From Novosphingobium sp. (GTDB taxonomy: Bacteria > Pseudomonadota > Alphaproteobacteria > Sphingomonadales > Sphingomonadaceae), in NCBI RefSeq assembly GCF_030699305.1, contig NZ_JAUYNB010000012.1, positions 1 through 64,000 of the forward strand: a stretch of 64,000 nt of DNA. Direction: 5' to 3'. Shown here piece by piece: positions 7,653 to 16,765 of the stretch (position 1 is the stretch's first letter; each line of letters starts with the position of its first letter). The position numbers and the translations under genes were made by a program. A model generated the notes under the pieces. It was not told where the DNA came from. It searched no databases and saw nothing but the letters and a program-made list of their open reading frames with translations.

Positions 7653-9418
7653 GATTTTTCCCGTTCCTTGGCCCGCGCCGCATCGCCCGCGTCCTTTTCA
7701 GCCTGCGCCTTCAACTGCGGGTGCTTGCTGTAAAGATACTTCTGCTGGCCGATGGTCAGCACGTTGGAGGTGATCCAGTAGATCAGCAGGCCGGCTGCGA
7801 ACGGGGCCATGATGAACATCATCATCCACGGCATGATCGCGAAGACCTGCTGCTGGATCGGGTCCATCTGTGCGGGCTGCAGCTTGAACTGCAGCCACAT
7901 CGTGATCCCCAGCAGGATCGCCAGGATGCCGATGCCCAGGAACGCCGGAACGGTGAACGGCAGCAGGCCGAACAGGTTCAGCACGTGCAGCGGATCGGGC
8001 GCGGACAAATCCTTGATCCACAGCGCGAACGGCTGGTGGCGCATTTCAACCGCGACGATCAGTGTTTTGTACAGCGCGAAGAAGATCGGGATCTGCAGGA
8101 AGATCGGCAGACAGCCCGCCAGCGGGTTGACGCCTTCCTTCTTGTAGAGCGCCATGATCTCTTCCTGCTGCTTGGGCTTGTCGTCCTTGTAGCGGTCCTG
8201 AAGGGCCTTCATTTTCGGCTGGATGGCGCGCATCGCGGCCATGCTGGCGAACTGCTTCTGCGCAATCGGGAACATCACGCCGCGCACGATCAGCGTCAGC
8301 AGGATGATCGCCACGCCAAAGTTTCCGGCCATTTCAAACAGCTTGGTCAGCAGCAGGAAAATCGGCTTTTCGAACCAGCGGAACCAGCCCCAGTCAATCG
8401 CGAGGCCGAAATTGACGATACCGGTGGCTTCATAGCGGTCCAGCACATGGCTTTCCTTGGCCCCGGCGAACAACCGCGTGGTGCGCTCGGTCTGCTGACC
8501 GGCCCCGACGTTGACTGCGCCGTAGACCAGATCGGCCCGGAAAATGCCGCCCCCCAGCGCGCGGAAATCACTGCTGGCGCCGGCCCGATCCGGGATCAGC
8601 GTGGTCATCCAGTAGACGTCGGTAAAGCCGATCCAGTCGGTCTTGCCCGCGTTGGTAACCTGACCCGCTGCGGTCACGTCGTCATAATCCGGGCCGAATG
8701 AAACCGTGCCGTCGAACGCGCCGAACGGCCCGGAATGGACGTTGAAGCTATCGAGGCTCGCGGTCTTGTCGGTGCGGTTGATCAGCGCGAACGGCTTGAC
8801 CACAATCGCGCCGGTGCCGGCGTTGGCGACCGTCTGTTTGACGGTCACCATGTAATCCGCGTCGATCGCATAGCTCAGCGCAAAGGTCAGGCCCGCGCCG
8901 TTGTTCCAGGTCAGCGTGACCGGGGTCTGCGGGGTCAGCCTGGCACCCGCCGGGGCGGTCCACACGGTCGCCGCGTTGGGCAGCGCCACGTTCTCACCGA
9001 CCCAGCCGAACTGGGCATAGTGCTGCGCCGGGGTGCCTGCGGGGGAAAAGATCCGCTGCGGCCCATCCTTGGGGTCCAGTGCGGCGGTGTGGCGGTTGGT
9101 GGTCAGGTCGTCCAGCACGCCGCCAGCCAGATTGATCGAGCCGGTCAGCCCCGGCGCGGCAATCGCCACGCGCGCGGCAGGGTTCAGCGCGGTCTGCAGG
9201 TCCTTTGCTTCAGTCGCGATGTCGGCGGCATTGGTCAGCCCGCCTTCGCGTGTCGGCTTTGCAGCCTCAGCGGGGGCGGCCCCGGCGGGTGCTTCAGCCA
9301 CGGGCTGGGCCTTGTCCGCATTGGGGTAAATGTAACGAAGTGCCGCGTCCCACCCGAACAGGATCAGTGCTGTAAGCACCACCGCCAGGATCAGGTTGCG
9401 CTGATTATGGTTCTCCAC
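7649..9418 (-). CDS. yidC: Membrane protein insertase YidC
   Basis: 589-aa inner-membrane insertase/chaperone acting with or without SecYEG. An N-terminal membrane anchor (about residues 8-27) is followed by an Ala/Pro/Glu-rich linker and a large periplasmic domain (about 60-350). The conserved five-helix core (about 365-570) includes QKQFASMAAMRAIQPKMKALQ and the GCLPIFLQIPIFFALYK region. The C-terminus is basic. Placement between yidD/rnpA/rpmH and ysxC is the standard alphaproteobacterial order. Confidence 0.97.
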   Translation of the reverse strand: MENHNQRNLILAVVLTALILFGWDAALRYIYPNADKAQPVAEAPAGAAPAEAAKPTREGGLTNAADIATEAKDLQTALNPAARVAIAAPGLTGSINLAGGVLDDLTTNRHTAALDPKDGPQRIFSPAGTPAQHYAQFGWVGENVALPNAATVWTAPAGARLTPQTPVTLTWNNGAGLTFALSYAIDADYMVTVKQTVANAGTGAIVVKPFALINRTDKTASLDSFNVHSGPFGAFDGTVSFGPDYDDVTAAGQVTNAGKTDWIGFTDVYWMTTLIPDRAGASSDFRALGGGIFRADLVYGAVNVGAGQQTERTTRLFAGAKESHVLDRYEATGIVNFGLAIDWGWFRWFEKPIFLLLTKLFEMAGNFGVAIILLTLIVRGVMFPIAQKQFASMAAMRAIQPKMKALQDRYKDDKPKQQEEIMALYKKEGVNPLAGCLPIFLQIPIFFALYKTLIVAVEMRHQPFALWIKDLSAPDPLHVLNLFGLLPFTVPAFLGIGILAILLGITMWLQFKLQPAQMDPIQQQVFAIMPWMMMFIMAPFAAGLLIYWITSNVLTIGQQKYLYSKHPQLKAQAEKDAGDAARAKEREKS

Positions 9419-9473
9419 GAAGGCGTCCCTGTTCTCTTGAAGTCTTGGTCAGATGGGAAGGCGGCGCGTGCAA

Positions 9474-9686
9474 TCAAGGCACCGGGTCATACCCGTGTCC
9501 TCCCCAAGGATGGCAGCGCAATATACGTTTGATGCCCAGCCAGCCACCCTTAATCGCACCGTGTTTTTCAACGGCCTCGATCATGTATTGCGAGCATGAC
9601 GGGGCATAACGGCAACTGGGCGGCAGCACCCGCGACGGGCCGATCTGCCAGGCGCGCGACAGCAGGATAAGCGCGCGCTTCATCAC
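9474..9686 (-). CDS. yidD: Membrane protein insertion efficiency factor YidD
   Basis: Small 70-aa protein with the diagnostic [19 protein letters not shown] segment and the C-terminal [14 protein letters not shown] motif. It is membrane-associated through an amphipathic N-terminus and helps YidC-dependent insertion. The start is either GTG 9686 or the adjacent ATG 9683. Both overlap the rnpA stop (GTGATG). Confidence 0.95.
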   Translation of the reverse strand: MMKRALILLSRAWQIGPSRVLPPSCRYAPSCSQYMIEAVEKHGAIKGGWLGIKRILRCHPWGGHGYDPVP

Positions 9687-10057
9687 TTTCGCGGGCCAGG
9701 TGAGCGGTGTTTGCGCGGCGGATCGCTCTTGCCGGCGGCGGCGCGGGCCAGGGCGGCCTGCAATTCGGTCCGGAGCAGGGCAAAGTCCCGCTCCACCCCG
9801 CCGTCGCGGCCGATCACGACATGATCGTGGCCGGGCAGGCCTTCGGTCGGCAGCACATCGCGGATCAGCGCACGCAGCCGCCGCTTCATCCGGTTGCGGA
9901 CCACCGCGTTGCCGATCTTCTTGGTGACGGTGATGCCGAATCGCATCGCGCCCGCATCATTGGGGCGTGCAAGCAGCACAAAACCGGGGCGCGCCACGCG
10001 CAATCCCCGGTTTGCGGCTAGGAAATCTGCCCGCCGCGAAAGGACGGGAAGTTTCAC
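9683..10057 (-). CDS. rnpA: Ribonuclease P protein component
   Basis: 124-aa basic protein subunit of RNase P, which matures tRNA 5' ends. The family's RNA-binding RNR motif is visible in [19 protein letters not shown]. It sits directly after rpmH (8-bp gap) and overlaps yidD. The C-terminal tail is Arg/Lys/Pro-rich. Confidence 0.95.
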   Translation of the reverse strand: MKLPVLSRRADFLAANRGLRVARPGFVLLARPNDAGAMRFGITVTKKIGNAVVRNRMKRRLRALIRDVLPTEGLPGHDHVVIGRDGGVERDFALLRTELQAALARAAAGKSDPPRKHRSPGPRK

Positions 10058-10065
10058 AGGATGGA

Positions 10066-10200
10066 TCAGGCCGACAGCTTCTTGCGGCCGCGGGCGCGAC
10101 GCGCTGCCAGCACCTTGCGGCCGCCGACAGTGGCAGAGCGGGTGCGGAAACCGTGGCGACGGGCACGCACGAGATTGCTGGGCTGGAAGGTGCGCTTCAT
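10066..10200 (-). CDS. rpmH: 50S ribosomal protein L34
   Basis: 44-aa protein beginning [19 protein letters not shown] and ending [10 protein letters not shown], an almost invariant L34 sequence. The open frame runs from ATG at 10200 to TGA at 10066. It is the first gene of the rnpA-yidD-yidC-ysxC cluster, so its promoter probably lies within 10201-10302. Confidence 0.97.
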   Translation of the reverse strand: MKRTFQPSNLVRARRHGFRTRSATVGGRKVLAARRARGRKKLSA

Positions 10201-10302
10201 GATAACCTCGGATTCAAATCAGACAGGGCCGCCCGATGGAACGGCCGGAATACAGGGATCGGGCCGTTAACGGAGGCCCGGTTATGAGTCAAGGGATTCG
10301 GG

Positions 10303-10974
10303 TCAGTTCAACGCGACCCACTTGCCCATATCGTTCGCGGTCAGCCAGCGGGCATCGTCGAACGGCACGGAATTGGTCATGGCATAGAACGCCCGTGCCT
10401 GTCCGGTGGTCATGCCCATTTCGGCATAATAATCAAGATAGGCGCGGTTTTCCGGGGCATCGGCGGGATAGTCCTTCGCCTCGCGCCCGTCCTCGTCCGC
10501 CCACGAATGGACCGCGAACTCCGCGCCCGGATCGGCGATCCGCTGCGCGCCTGCCAGAAACAGTTCCACCCCGCCGGAGCGGACCGAGCCGCCGTGCGGG
10601 ACATAAGTCGTGATCTGGCGGGCGTGGATCATCCGGCCCAGCTTCAGGTTCGCGCGGTCGTCCTCGGTGCCGGGGCAGTCGATCATTTCGATCAGCGAGA
10701 TGCCGGGAAAGGCGCGCAGCATTGCGTCGAACTGCGCCGGGCTGCGCGCGTCGGTCACATCGACCAGCGCGGCGCGGCTGCCGTCCAGCACGCGGAACGG
10801 GCCGAACCGGGCAATCCCCTGCGGCACGAGCGCGGGGGCGCTGGCAACAAAGCGTTCCGAGCCGCCGGTGCTGACCGTTTCGGTCACTTCCACCGTCGTC
10901 ACGACCGTATCCGCCAGCGCCGGACTGGAGCACAGTGCAAGGAGGGGCAGCAGCAGGGCGGCAAAGCGGTTCAT
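10303..10974 (-). CDS. Exported ClpP/crotonase-fold-like protein
   Basis: 223-aa protein with a clear signal peptide (cleavage after SPALA, about residue 21). Several features recall COG3904-type periplasmic ClpP-like proteins: a beta-rich N-terminal part, the segment IEMIDCPGT, a helix with LGRMIHARQITTYVP, then a Ser-Gly-Gly turn (GGSVRSGGVELFLAGA) and AVHSW. A Ser in SGG and the His would be the candidate catalytic residues. This is a fold-level guess. Substrate and activity are unknown. Confidence 0.55.
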   Translation of the reverse strand: MNRFAALLLPLLALCSSPALADTVVTTVEVTETVSTGGSERFVASAPALVPQGIARFGPFRVLDGSRAALVDVTDARSPAQFDAMLRAFPGISLIEMIDCPGTEDDRANLKLGRMIHARQITTYVPHGGSVRSGGVELFLAGAQRIADPGAEFAVHSWADEDGREAKDYPADAPENRAYLDYYAEMGMTTGQARAFYAMTNSVPFDDARWLTANDMGKWVALN

Positions 10975-11129
10975 GCCCAGCGGTATGCGCCCGCGCGCTT
11001 TACCGCATCGCCAACGCCAAAGGTTAAGCCGGAGTTACCGCCAGAACGGAGCGGCCCCCCTCGACAGCCCCTCGACAGCGGGGCAAGGCTGCGCCATCAA
11101 CCACTTAGGGGTTTTGACGGGGGTTTCAC

Positions 11130-12638
11130 TTGGTAGCGCTGGTTCGGACGGTTGCCTATCTCGGGCTGGAGGCGCGCAGCGTTGAGGTGCAGTGTCAGAT
11201 TGCGCCGGGCCTGCCGCGCTTCAATCTGGTCGGCCTGCCGGACAAGGCGGTGAATGAAAGCCGCGAACGGGTGAACGCCGCGCTCGCCGCGATGGGCCTG
11301 TCGCTCCCGCCCAAGCGGATCACGATCAACCTGTCGCCCGCTGATCTGCCCAAGGAAGGGTCGCACTATGACCTGCCGATCGCGCTGGCGCTGCTGGCCG
11401 CAATGGGCGTGACCGATGCGGAGCAACTGGCCGATTTCATCGCGGTGGGGGAATTGGCGCTCGATGGCCGGGTGGTGGCCTCGCCCGGCGTGTTGCTGGC
11501 CGCGCTCCACGCCAGCAGCGCGGAACTGGGTCTGATCTGCCCCGCCGCTCAAGGGAGCGAGGCGCGCTGGGCCAGCGGCATTCCGGTGCTGGCCGCGCCC
11601 GATCTGGTCAGCCTGCTCAACCACCTGAAAGGCGTGCAGACTCTGCCCGTGCCTGAGCCCGGCGTGGCCGATCCGCCCGCCAGGGGGCCTGACCTCAAGC
11701 AGGTGAAGGGGCAGGAAACCGCCCGGCGCGCGCTCGAAATCGCGGCGGCGGGGGGGCACAACCTGCTGATGAGCGGACCGCCGGGGGCGGGCAAGTCGCT
11801 GCTCGCCAGCTGCCTGCCGGGGATCCTGCCGGAACTGACCCCGGCTGAGGCGCTCGAAACATCCATGGTCGCCTCGGTCGCGGGGCTGCTGGAGGATGGG
11901 CGGATCAGCCGCGCCCGCCCGTTCCGCGCGCCCCACCATTCCGCGTCGATGGCGGCGCTGACCGGCGGCGGGCTGAAGGTCAAACCGGGTGAAGTCAGCC
12001 TGGCGCATCTGGGCGTCTTGTTCCTGGATGAACTGCCGGAATTCCAGCGCGTGGTGCTCGATTCGCTGCGCCAGCCGCTGGAAACCGGCGAAGTGACCGT
12101 CGCGCGGGCCAATGCCCACGTGACGTTCCCGGCGCGGGTGCAGCTGATTGCGGCGATGAACCCGTGCCGCTGCGGCTATCTGGGCGATCCCGCGCTGGCG
12201 TGCAGCCGCGCCCCGCGCTGCGCCGCCGATTATCAAGGCAAGGTGTCCGGGCCGCTGCTCGACCGGATCGACCTGCACGTTGAGGTTGATCCGGTCAGCG
12301 CGGCCGATCTGGCCCTGCCGCCTCCGGCCGAAGGCAGCGCCGAAGTCGCCGCCCGCGTCGCCGCCGCGCGCGCCGTGCAGACCGAACGGCTGGCCGGCAC
12401 CCGCCGCCGCACCAACGCCGAACTTGATGGCGACCTGCTTGAAATCCACGCCACCCCGGATGAGGCCGGGCGCAAGCTGCTGCTGCAGGCGGCCGAGGCG
12501 ATGCGCCTGTCCGCGCGCGGCTATACCCGGATCCTGCGGGTGGCGCGGACGATTGCCGATCTGGCCGGGGCAGAGCAGATCAGCCGCCTGCATGTGGCCG
12601 AAGCGCTGAGTTATCGGCGGATCGGGGTGCGGGCCTAG
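11130..12638 (+). CDS. comM: YifB/ComM-family Mg-chelatase-like AAA ATPase
   Basis: 502-aa protein with a TTG start preceded by a G-rich stretch. An N-terminal Lon-protease-like ChlI domain (about 1-170, PGLPRFNLVGLPDKAVNESRER) is followed by the AAA+ module. Walker A is GPPGAGKS, Walker B is VLFLDELPEF, and a Cys cluster (CRCGYLGDPALACSRAPRC) precedes the sensor region. ComM is a hexameric helicase promoting branch migration during natural transformation, so here it is presumably involved in recombination. ruvA/ruvB lie just downstream. Confidence 0.92.
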   Translation: MVALVRTVAYLGLEARSVEVQCQIAPGLPRFNLVGLPDKAVNESRERVNAALAAMGLSLPPKRITINLSPADLPKEGSHYDLPIALALLAAMGVTDAEQLADFIAVGELALDGRVVASPGVLLAALHASSAELGLICPAAQGSEARWASGIPVLAAPDLVSLLNHLKGVQTLPVPEPGVADPPARGPDLKQVKGQETARRALEIAAAGGHNLLMSGPPGAGKSLLASCLPGILPELTPAEALETSMVASVAGLLEDGRISRARPFRAPHHSASMAALTGGGLKVKPGEVSLAHLGVLFLDELPEFQRVVLDSLRQPLETGEVTVARANAHVTFPARVQLIAAMNPCRCGYLGDPALACSRAPRCAADYQGKVSGPLLDRIDLHVEVDPVSAADLALPPPAEGSAEVAARVAAARAVQTERLAGTRRRTNAELDGDLLEIHATPDEAGRKLLLQAAEAMRLSARGYTRILRVARTIADLAGAEQISRLHVAEALSYRRIGVRA

Positions 12639-12653
12639 GCGGCCGGGACGGCC

Positions 12654-14132
12654 TTAGAGGTCCTCGCGCTCCAGCGCGGCCTGATAGGTCCACGTCGGCG
12701 CCGGGGTGCAGCTGCCCTGCCGGACATAGAGGCACGCCCGAATCGCGCCGTTGGTCTCGCAGCGCACCTGCCGGTATTCGCCCGCGCCGACGGGGCGGTC
12801 CTCAAACACCAGCGTGTTGGCGGCGGCGGCCAGTGCGGGCGGGAGCCGTTCACCGCGCGCGACCACGCCTTCGGGCGCAACGTAAAGCGGGGCCTGACGC
12901 GGCAGCAGCGCGGGCACCAGATGCGCGCGCCACTGATCGGGCAGGGCGATGCCGCAGGCGGACCCGGCGCGGACATGATCCTGCACCACGCGCGGGATCG
13001 GCCCGCCGCCGCGCATTGCGCCTGCGCCGCCGGACATCTGCTCTGCCGTCAGCGACAGCACGATCCAGCCCGCCCCCAGCAGCGCCAGTTGCACCGGCCC
13101 CACCGTCTTGCCGCGCGCGGCGCGCAGCCGTTCCAGCAGGCTGACGCTGCCAATCGCCGCCAGCACCAGCAGCAGGAAGGTGGACAGCCAGATGAACCGG
13201 TATTCCTTGTGCGCAATCAGGCTGTGGAACGCCACGTTCGCCGCCAGCGCCCACAGCACCGGGCGGTATCGGCGCGGCACCATCAGCGCCGCCGCCACGA
13301 TCAGGGGCGCGCCGGGGCCAAGGTGGATGGCCAGCCATTTGAGGTAATCGAACGGTCCGTTCTCGCCAAAGCGCGCGGCGCGGCTTTCGCCGATGTTGTA
13401 GCTGAAATTGACCCAGACCCACTCGAACGGCCAGCGCCCCATGCCCAGATCGCTAAGCCCCCCGATCACGCCCGCGCCCAGCCCGCCCAGCACCAGCTGG
13501 CCCCAGGCCTTCCAGTCGGTCCGCAAGGTCAGCAGCGCCAGCACCGCGGCGAACGGTGCGAACTGCAACCGCACCACCACGCCCAGCCCCAGCAGCAGCC
13601 CGGCCCAGCGCAGCGCGCCCGCGCGGCGCTCGTCCGCCAGCAACAACGGCACCGCGCAAGCGATCAGCCCGGTCGCCAGCACTTCAGACAGCAGCAGCGC
13701 GGAAAACAGCACGCTTTCATACCATACTGCCGCCACCAGCAGCGCGATCAGCGCCTGCGCGCGGCCGGTCAGCGCGCCCAACTTCCACGCGGCGGGCAGG
13801 GCCAGCAGGGTCAGCAGCACAAAGCTCCACCGCGCCAGCAGCATCGACCCCAGCGTGCCGGGGGCAAACCGCTCACCCAGCCACCACGGCACGCTCAGCA
13901 GCTGCGCGATGCCGCCATTGCGCGCGCCATAGCGGTATTCCCACGGGATAATGCCGTGCCCGGTGGCGAGCCGCTTGGCCTGCTCCAGATATTGCATGAT
14001 CTCATCGGCGTGGCTGATGTCGAACGGGGAAAACGCCTGCCAGCGCAGCACCAGTCCGGCCAGCACCACGGCGGTAATGGCCAGCATCCAGCCCCGCGAC
14101 GATCCGGTTTGCCCCTGCATGATCAAGCGCAT
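12654..14132 (-). CDS. GT22-like membrane mannosyltransferase family protein
   Basis: About 492-aa polytopic membrane protein. After an N-terminal helix it has SHADEIMQYLEQAKRLATG...PWEYRYGARNGG. This resembles the luminal acidic motif and W-E-x-R-xG-x-R block of GT-C family 22 (ALG9/PIG-B-type) glycosyltransferases. Around ten hydrophobic segments follow, then a soluble C-terminal tail with Cys residues. Met at 14132 or 14120 is more likely the start than the upstream 14240 frame, which overlaps ruvA. The sugar and acceptor are unknown. Confidence 0.68.
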   Translation of the reverse strand: MRLIMQGQTGSSRGWMLAITAVVLAGLVLRWQAFSPFDISHADEIMQYLEQAKRLATGHGIIPWEYRYGARNGGIAQLLSVPWWLGERFAPGTLGSMLLARWSFVLLTLLALPAAWKLGALTGRAQALIALLVAAVWYESVLFSALLLSEVLATGLIACAVPLLLADERRAGALRWAGLLLGLGVVVRLQFAPFAAVLALLTLRTDWKAWGQLVLGGLGAGVIGGLSDLGMGRWPFEWVWVNFSYNIGESRAARFGENGPFDYLKWLAIHLGPGAPLIVAAALMVPRRYRPVLWALAANVAFHSLIAHKEYRFIWLSTFLLLVLAAIGSVSLLERLRAARGKTVGPVQLALLGAGWIVLSLTAEQMSGGAGAMRGGGPIPRVVQDHVRAGSACGIALPDQWRAHLVPALLPRQAPLYVAPEGVVARGERLPPALAAAANTLVFEDRPVGAGEYRQVRCETNGAIRACLYVRQGSCTPAPTWTYQAALEREDL

Positions 14133-14230
14133 AGCGGGGCAGCGGCGGCCTGTCACGGTTCCAGCACAGCGGCGGCGCGCGCACACCTTTTCCCTTCCCC
14201 GCGATTTCACCCTGTGCAATAGAACAAAGC

Positions 14231-14833
14231 ATGATCGCAAAGCTGACAGGCCTGCTGGATGATTTCGGCCCCGACTGGGCGGTGATCGACGTGAACGGGG
14301 TGGGCTACCTCGTTCACTGCTCGGTCAAGACGCTTGCCGCGCTGGGCGTGCGGGGGGACCGGGTGACGCTCCACACCGAATTGCAGGTGTCGGAAAACGA
14401 CATGCGCCTGATCGGCTTTGGCAGCGCGGGCGAACGCGAATGGTTCCGGCTGCTGACCGGGGTGCAGGGCGTGGGCAGCAAGATGGCGCTGGCCGTGCTC
14501 TCCGCGCTCAGCACCGAGGAACTGCAACGCGCCTGCGCGGGCGGGGACGTCGCGATGGTATCCCGCGCGCAAGGCGTGGGGACCAAGATTGCGACCCGGA
14601 TCGTCAACGAATTGAAGGACAAGGCCGGCGGGTTGCCGTCCGTCCCCGGCGCACCGGGTATTGCCGCCGCGCCTGCAGGATCGGTCAGCGCGGACGCGGC
14701 GTCGGCGCTTCAGAACCTCGGTTTCAAGCCCAACGTGGCAACGGACGCCGTGGCGCGGGCGCTCGACGAACTGGGTGACGGGGCGGGGTTGAACGATCTG
14801 GTCCGCGCGGCGCTGAAGCGGGTGGCGGGATGA
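14231..14833 (+). CDS. ruvA: Holliday junction branch migration protein RuvA
   Basis: 200-aa DNA-binding subunit of the RuvAB branch-migration motor. The N-terminal OB fold starts [13 protein letters not shown]. Two helix-hairpin-helix units follow ([15 protein letters not shown] and [19 protein letters not shown]). The C-terminal UBA-like domain III is [20 protein letters not shown]. ruvB follows about 650 bp downstream, separated by a GIY-YIG/repeat insertion and a 50-aa gene. Confidence 0.96.
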   Translation: MIAKLTGLLDDFGPDWAVIDVNGVGYLVHCSVKTLAALGVRGDRVTLHTELQVSENDMRLIGFGSAGEREWFRLLTGVQGVGSKMALAVLSALSTEELQRACAGGDVAMVSRAQGVGTKIATRIVNELKDKAGGLPSVPGAPGIAAAPAGSVSADAASALQNLGFKPNVATDAVARALDELGDGAGLNDLVRAALKRVAG

Positions 14834-14854
14834 GCGTGATACCTCACCCCACTC

Positions 14855-14881
14855 GTCACCCTGAACTTGTTTCAGGGTCCA
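14855..14881. repeat. Interspersed palindromic repeat (right of ruvA)
   Basis: A 27-bp copy of the same palindromic family found at 14-221 (core TGAACTTGTTTCA, CCCTGAA/TTCAGGG arms). Its outer part supplies the TGA stop of the leftward GIY-YIG gene (14872-14874). Confidence 0.85.
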
Positions 14882-15207
14882 TCGCGCGGTTCGCGCGGCG
14901 CCAGCGGGGGCAGGCCCAACCCCGGTGCAAGATCATGCCAATCCAGATTTTCGCTCTCGATGAGGTTGATTTTCCATTGCCGATGCCACCGCTTGAGCTG
15001 CTTTTCACGGGTGATCGCGGCGGTCATGTCCCCGAAGATTTCAAATCGCACCAGCCGATAGATGCCATGCCGCGTGGTAAAGCCGGGCAAGGCGGGGCTG
15101 CGATGCTGGGCCAGGCGCTGGATCAGGTCGGATGTGACGCCGATATACAGCGTGCCGTGGCGATCGCTGGCAAGGATATAGACGCAAGGGACGCGCTCTG
15201 GCCGCAT
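14872..15207 (-). CDS. GIY-YIG nuclease family protein
   Basis: 111-aa single-domain protein. It begins MRPERVPCVYILASDRHG and carries GTLYIGVTSDLIQRLAQHR (the GIY-YIG half-motif with catalytic Tyr and Arg), then REKQLKRWHRQWKINLIE with the metal-binding Glu. This matches the YhbQ/UPF0213-like solitary GIY-YIG group. The start at 15207 avoids an N-terminal extension that is translated repeat (SVTLNLFQGP). Both flanks are copies of the palindromic repeat, and the stop codon lies inside one. Confidence 0.85.
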   Translation of the reverse strand: MRPERVPCVYILASDRHGTLYIGVTSDLIQRLAQHRSPALPGFTTRHGIYRLVRFEIFGDMTAAITREKQLKRWHRQWKINLIESENLDWHDLAPGLGLPPLAPREPRDGP

Positions 15208-15228
15208 GCACCTGAGCTTGCGGATAAT

Positions 15229-15310
15229 TGGACCCTGAAACAAGTTCAGGGTGACGGATATTTGATAAGCTCTCCCATCCCCCGTCATGCTGAACTTGTT
15301 TCAGCATCCA
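15229..15310. repeat. Two palindromic repeats left of ruvB
   Basis: Copies at 15229-15255 (CCCTGAAACAAGTTCAGGG form) and 15284-15310 (ATGCTGAACTTGTTTCAGCAT form) lie in opposite orientation, 28 bp apart. With the copy at 14855 they bracket the GIY-YIG gene. Confidence 0.85.
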
Positions 15311-15335
15311 TCGTGCAGCCGGAGCGGCGGGGGCA

Positions 15336-15488
15336 ATGAAGCGCCAGTGGTGCCTTGGGCTTTGCGTTGTCTCATTCGCAGGTGGCGTAGTCGCAGGTCT
15401 GTGGCTGGATGACTGGCTGGACGTTGACACCTGCCTCGACCGCGGCGGGCGCTGGAACTATGACCGGCAGGATTGCGAATTCCAATGA
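15336..15488 (+). CDS. Small single-pass membrane/exported protein overlapping ruvB
   Basis: 50-aa frame starting [18 protein letters not shown] hydrophobic N-terminal helix is followed by a short tail [21 protein letters not shown] with two Cys. Its TGA overlaps the ruvB ATG by 4 bp (ATGA), a typical translational coupling. The motif CLDxGGxW...C resembles small exported proteins annotated as hypothetical in related bacteria, so I think it is real. No function is assigned. Confidence 0.65.
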   Translation: MKRQWCLGLCVVSFAGGVVAGLWLDDWLDVDTCLDRGGRWNYDRQDCEFQ

Positions 15489-16537
15489 CCGATAACCCCC
15501 TCCTTTCCGCGCATCGCCAGATCGAGGACGCCGATGCGGCGCTGCGGCCCAAGACGCTGGCCGAGTTCGTCGGGCAGGCGGCGGCGAAGGATAACCTCAG
15601 CGTGTTCATCGAAAGCGCGAAATCGCGTGGTGAGGCGATGGATCATGTGCTGTTCTATGGTCCGCCGGGGCTGGGCAAGACCACGCTGGCGCAGATCGTC
15701 GCGCGCGAGCTGGGGGTGGGGTTCCGGGCCACCAGCGGCCCGGTGATTGCCAAGTCGGGCGATCTGGCTGCGCTGTTGACCAATCTGGAAGCGGGCGACG
15801 TCCTGTTCATCGATGAGATTCACCGGATGAGCCCGGTGGTCGAGGAAGTGCTGTACCCCGCGATGGAGGACCGCGCGCTCGACCTGATGATCGGGGAGGG
15901 GCCGTCCGCGCGCTCGGTGCGGATCGATCTGCCGCCGTTCACGCTGGTCGGCGCGACGACGCGGCAGGGGCTGCTGTCCACGCCGCTGCGCGACCGCTTC
16001 GGCATTCCGGTGCGGCTCAATTTCTACACCGTGCCCGAACTGGAACGGGTGGTGACGCGCGGGGCAGGGCTGCTGGGGATCGGGATGGACCCGGCCGGCG
16101 CGCGCGAAATCGCGCGGCGCGCGCGCGGCACGCCGCGCGTGGCCGGACGGCTGTTGCGGCGGGTGCGCGATTTCGCGCACGTGGCGGGCAACGGCACGGT
16201 GACCCACGCGGTGGCGGACGATGCGCTGACCCGGCTGGAAGTGGATTCGCTGGGGCTGGATGCGCAGGACCGGCGCTATCTGCACATGATCGCGGACATC
16301 TACAAAGGCGGGCCGGTCGGCGTGGAAACGCTGGCGGCGGGGCTGTCCGAACCGCGCGACACGATCGAGGATGTGGTCGAGCCTTACCTCATCCAGCTGG
16401 GCCTGATCGCCCGCACCGCGCGCGGGCGCTGCCTCAACGACCGGGGCTGGCAGCACCTGGGAATTGCCCCGCCCAGTGGCGACAATGGGGGGCAGATCGG
16501 CGGCCTGTTCGATTCGACAGAAGCGGGTGAGGCTTAA
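15485..16537 (+). CDS. ruvB: Holliday junction helicase motor RuvB
   Basis: 350-aa AAA+ ATPase of the RuvAB complex. Motifs are Walker A GPPGLGKT, Walker [11 protein letters not shown], sensor 1 GATTRQGLL, and LRDRFG with the arginine finger. The C-terminal winged helix contains [15 protein letters not shown]. The ATG at 15485 is chosen over an in-frame TTG at 15473 because [12 protein letters not shown] is the normal start and it overlaps the small upstream gene. Confidence 0.97.
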   Translation: MTDNPLLSAHRQIEDADAALRPKTLAEFVGQAAAKDNLSVFIESAKSRGEAMDHVLFYGPPGLGKTTLAQIVARELGVGFRATSGPVIAKSGDLAALLTNLEAGDVLFIDEIHRMSPVVEEVLYPAMEDRALDLMIGEGPSARSVRIDLPPFTLVGATTRQGLLSTPLRDRFGIPVRLNFYTVPELERVVTRGAGLLGIGMDPAGAREIARRARGTPRVAGRLLRRVRDFAHVAGNGTVTHAVADDALTRLEVDSLGLDAQDRRYLHMIADIYKGGPVGVETLAAGLSEPRDTIEDVVEPYLIQLGLIARTARGRCLNDRGWQHLGIAPPSGDNGGQIGGLFDSTEAGEA

Positions 16538-16765
16538 CCCTGTTCGCGCTGCGACGGTCGCACTTTACCGCAATTCGGTATCAGAATGAGACACTTGGCC
16601 CTGCACCGCCGGGTAAATGATTGGATTCCCGCAGCGGGACGGCGGAATCACGGTTAACGGCGTTGAGGCTTTAACCTTCCTCTGTGCTTTTGGACCTACG
16701 GGGGCGTGCTGGCAGCATTGACTGCGAGTTTGTTTGGCTCCGTTGGGCAATAGAAAGCAGAGCTT
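16538..16765. other. Intergenic region upstream of the repeat protein
   Basis: A 228-bp non-coding stretch with lower GC than its neighbours, including TTTACC/TTTAACC stretches around 16650-16680. It probably holds the promoter of the 16766 gene. No convincing operator or RNA was identified. Confidence 0.4.

Noticed and set aside
12921..14222. Plus-strand 433-codon frame
   Set aside because: It is antisense to the membrane glycosyltransferase, with Gln/His/Arg-rich composition typical of a shadow frame.
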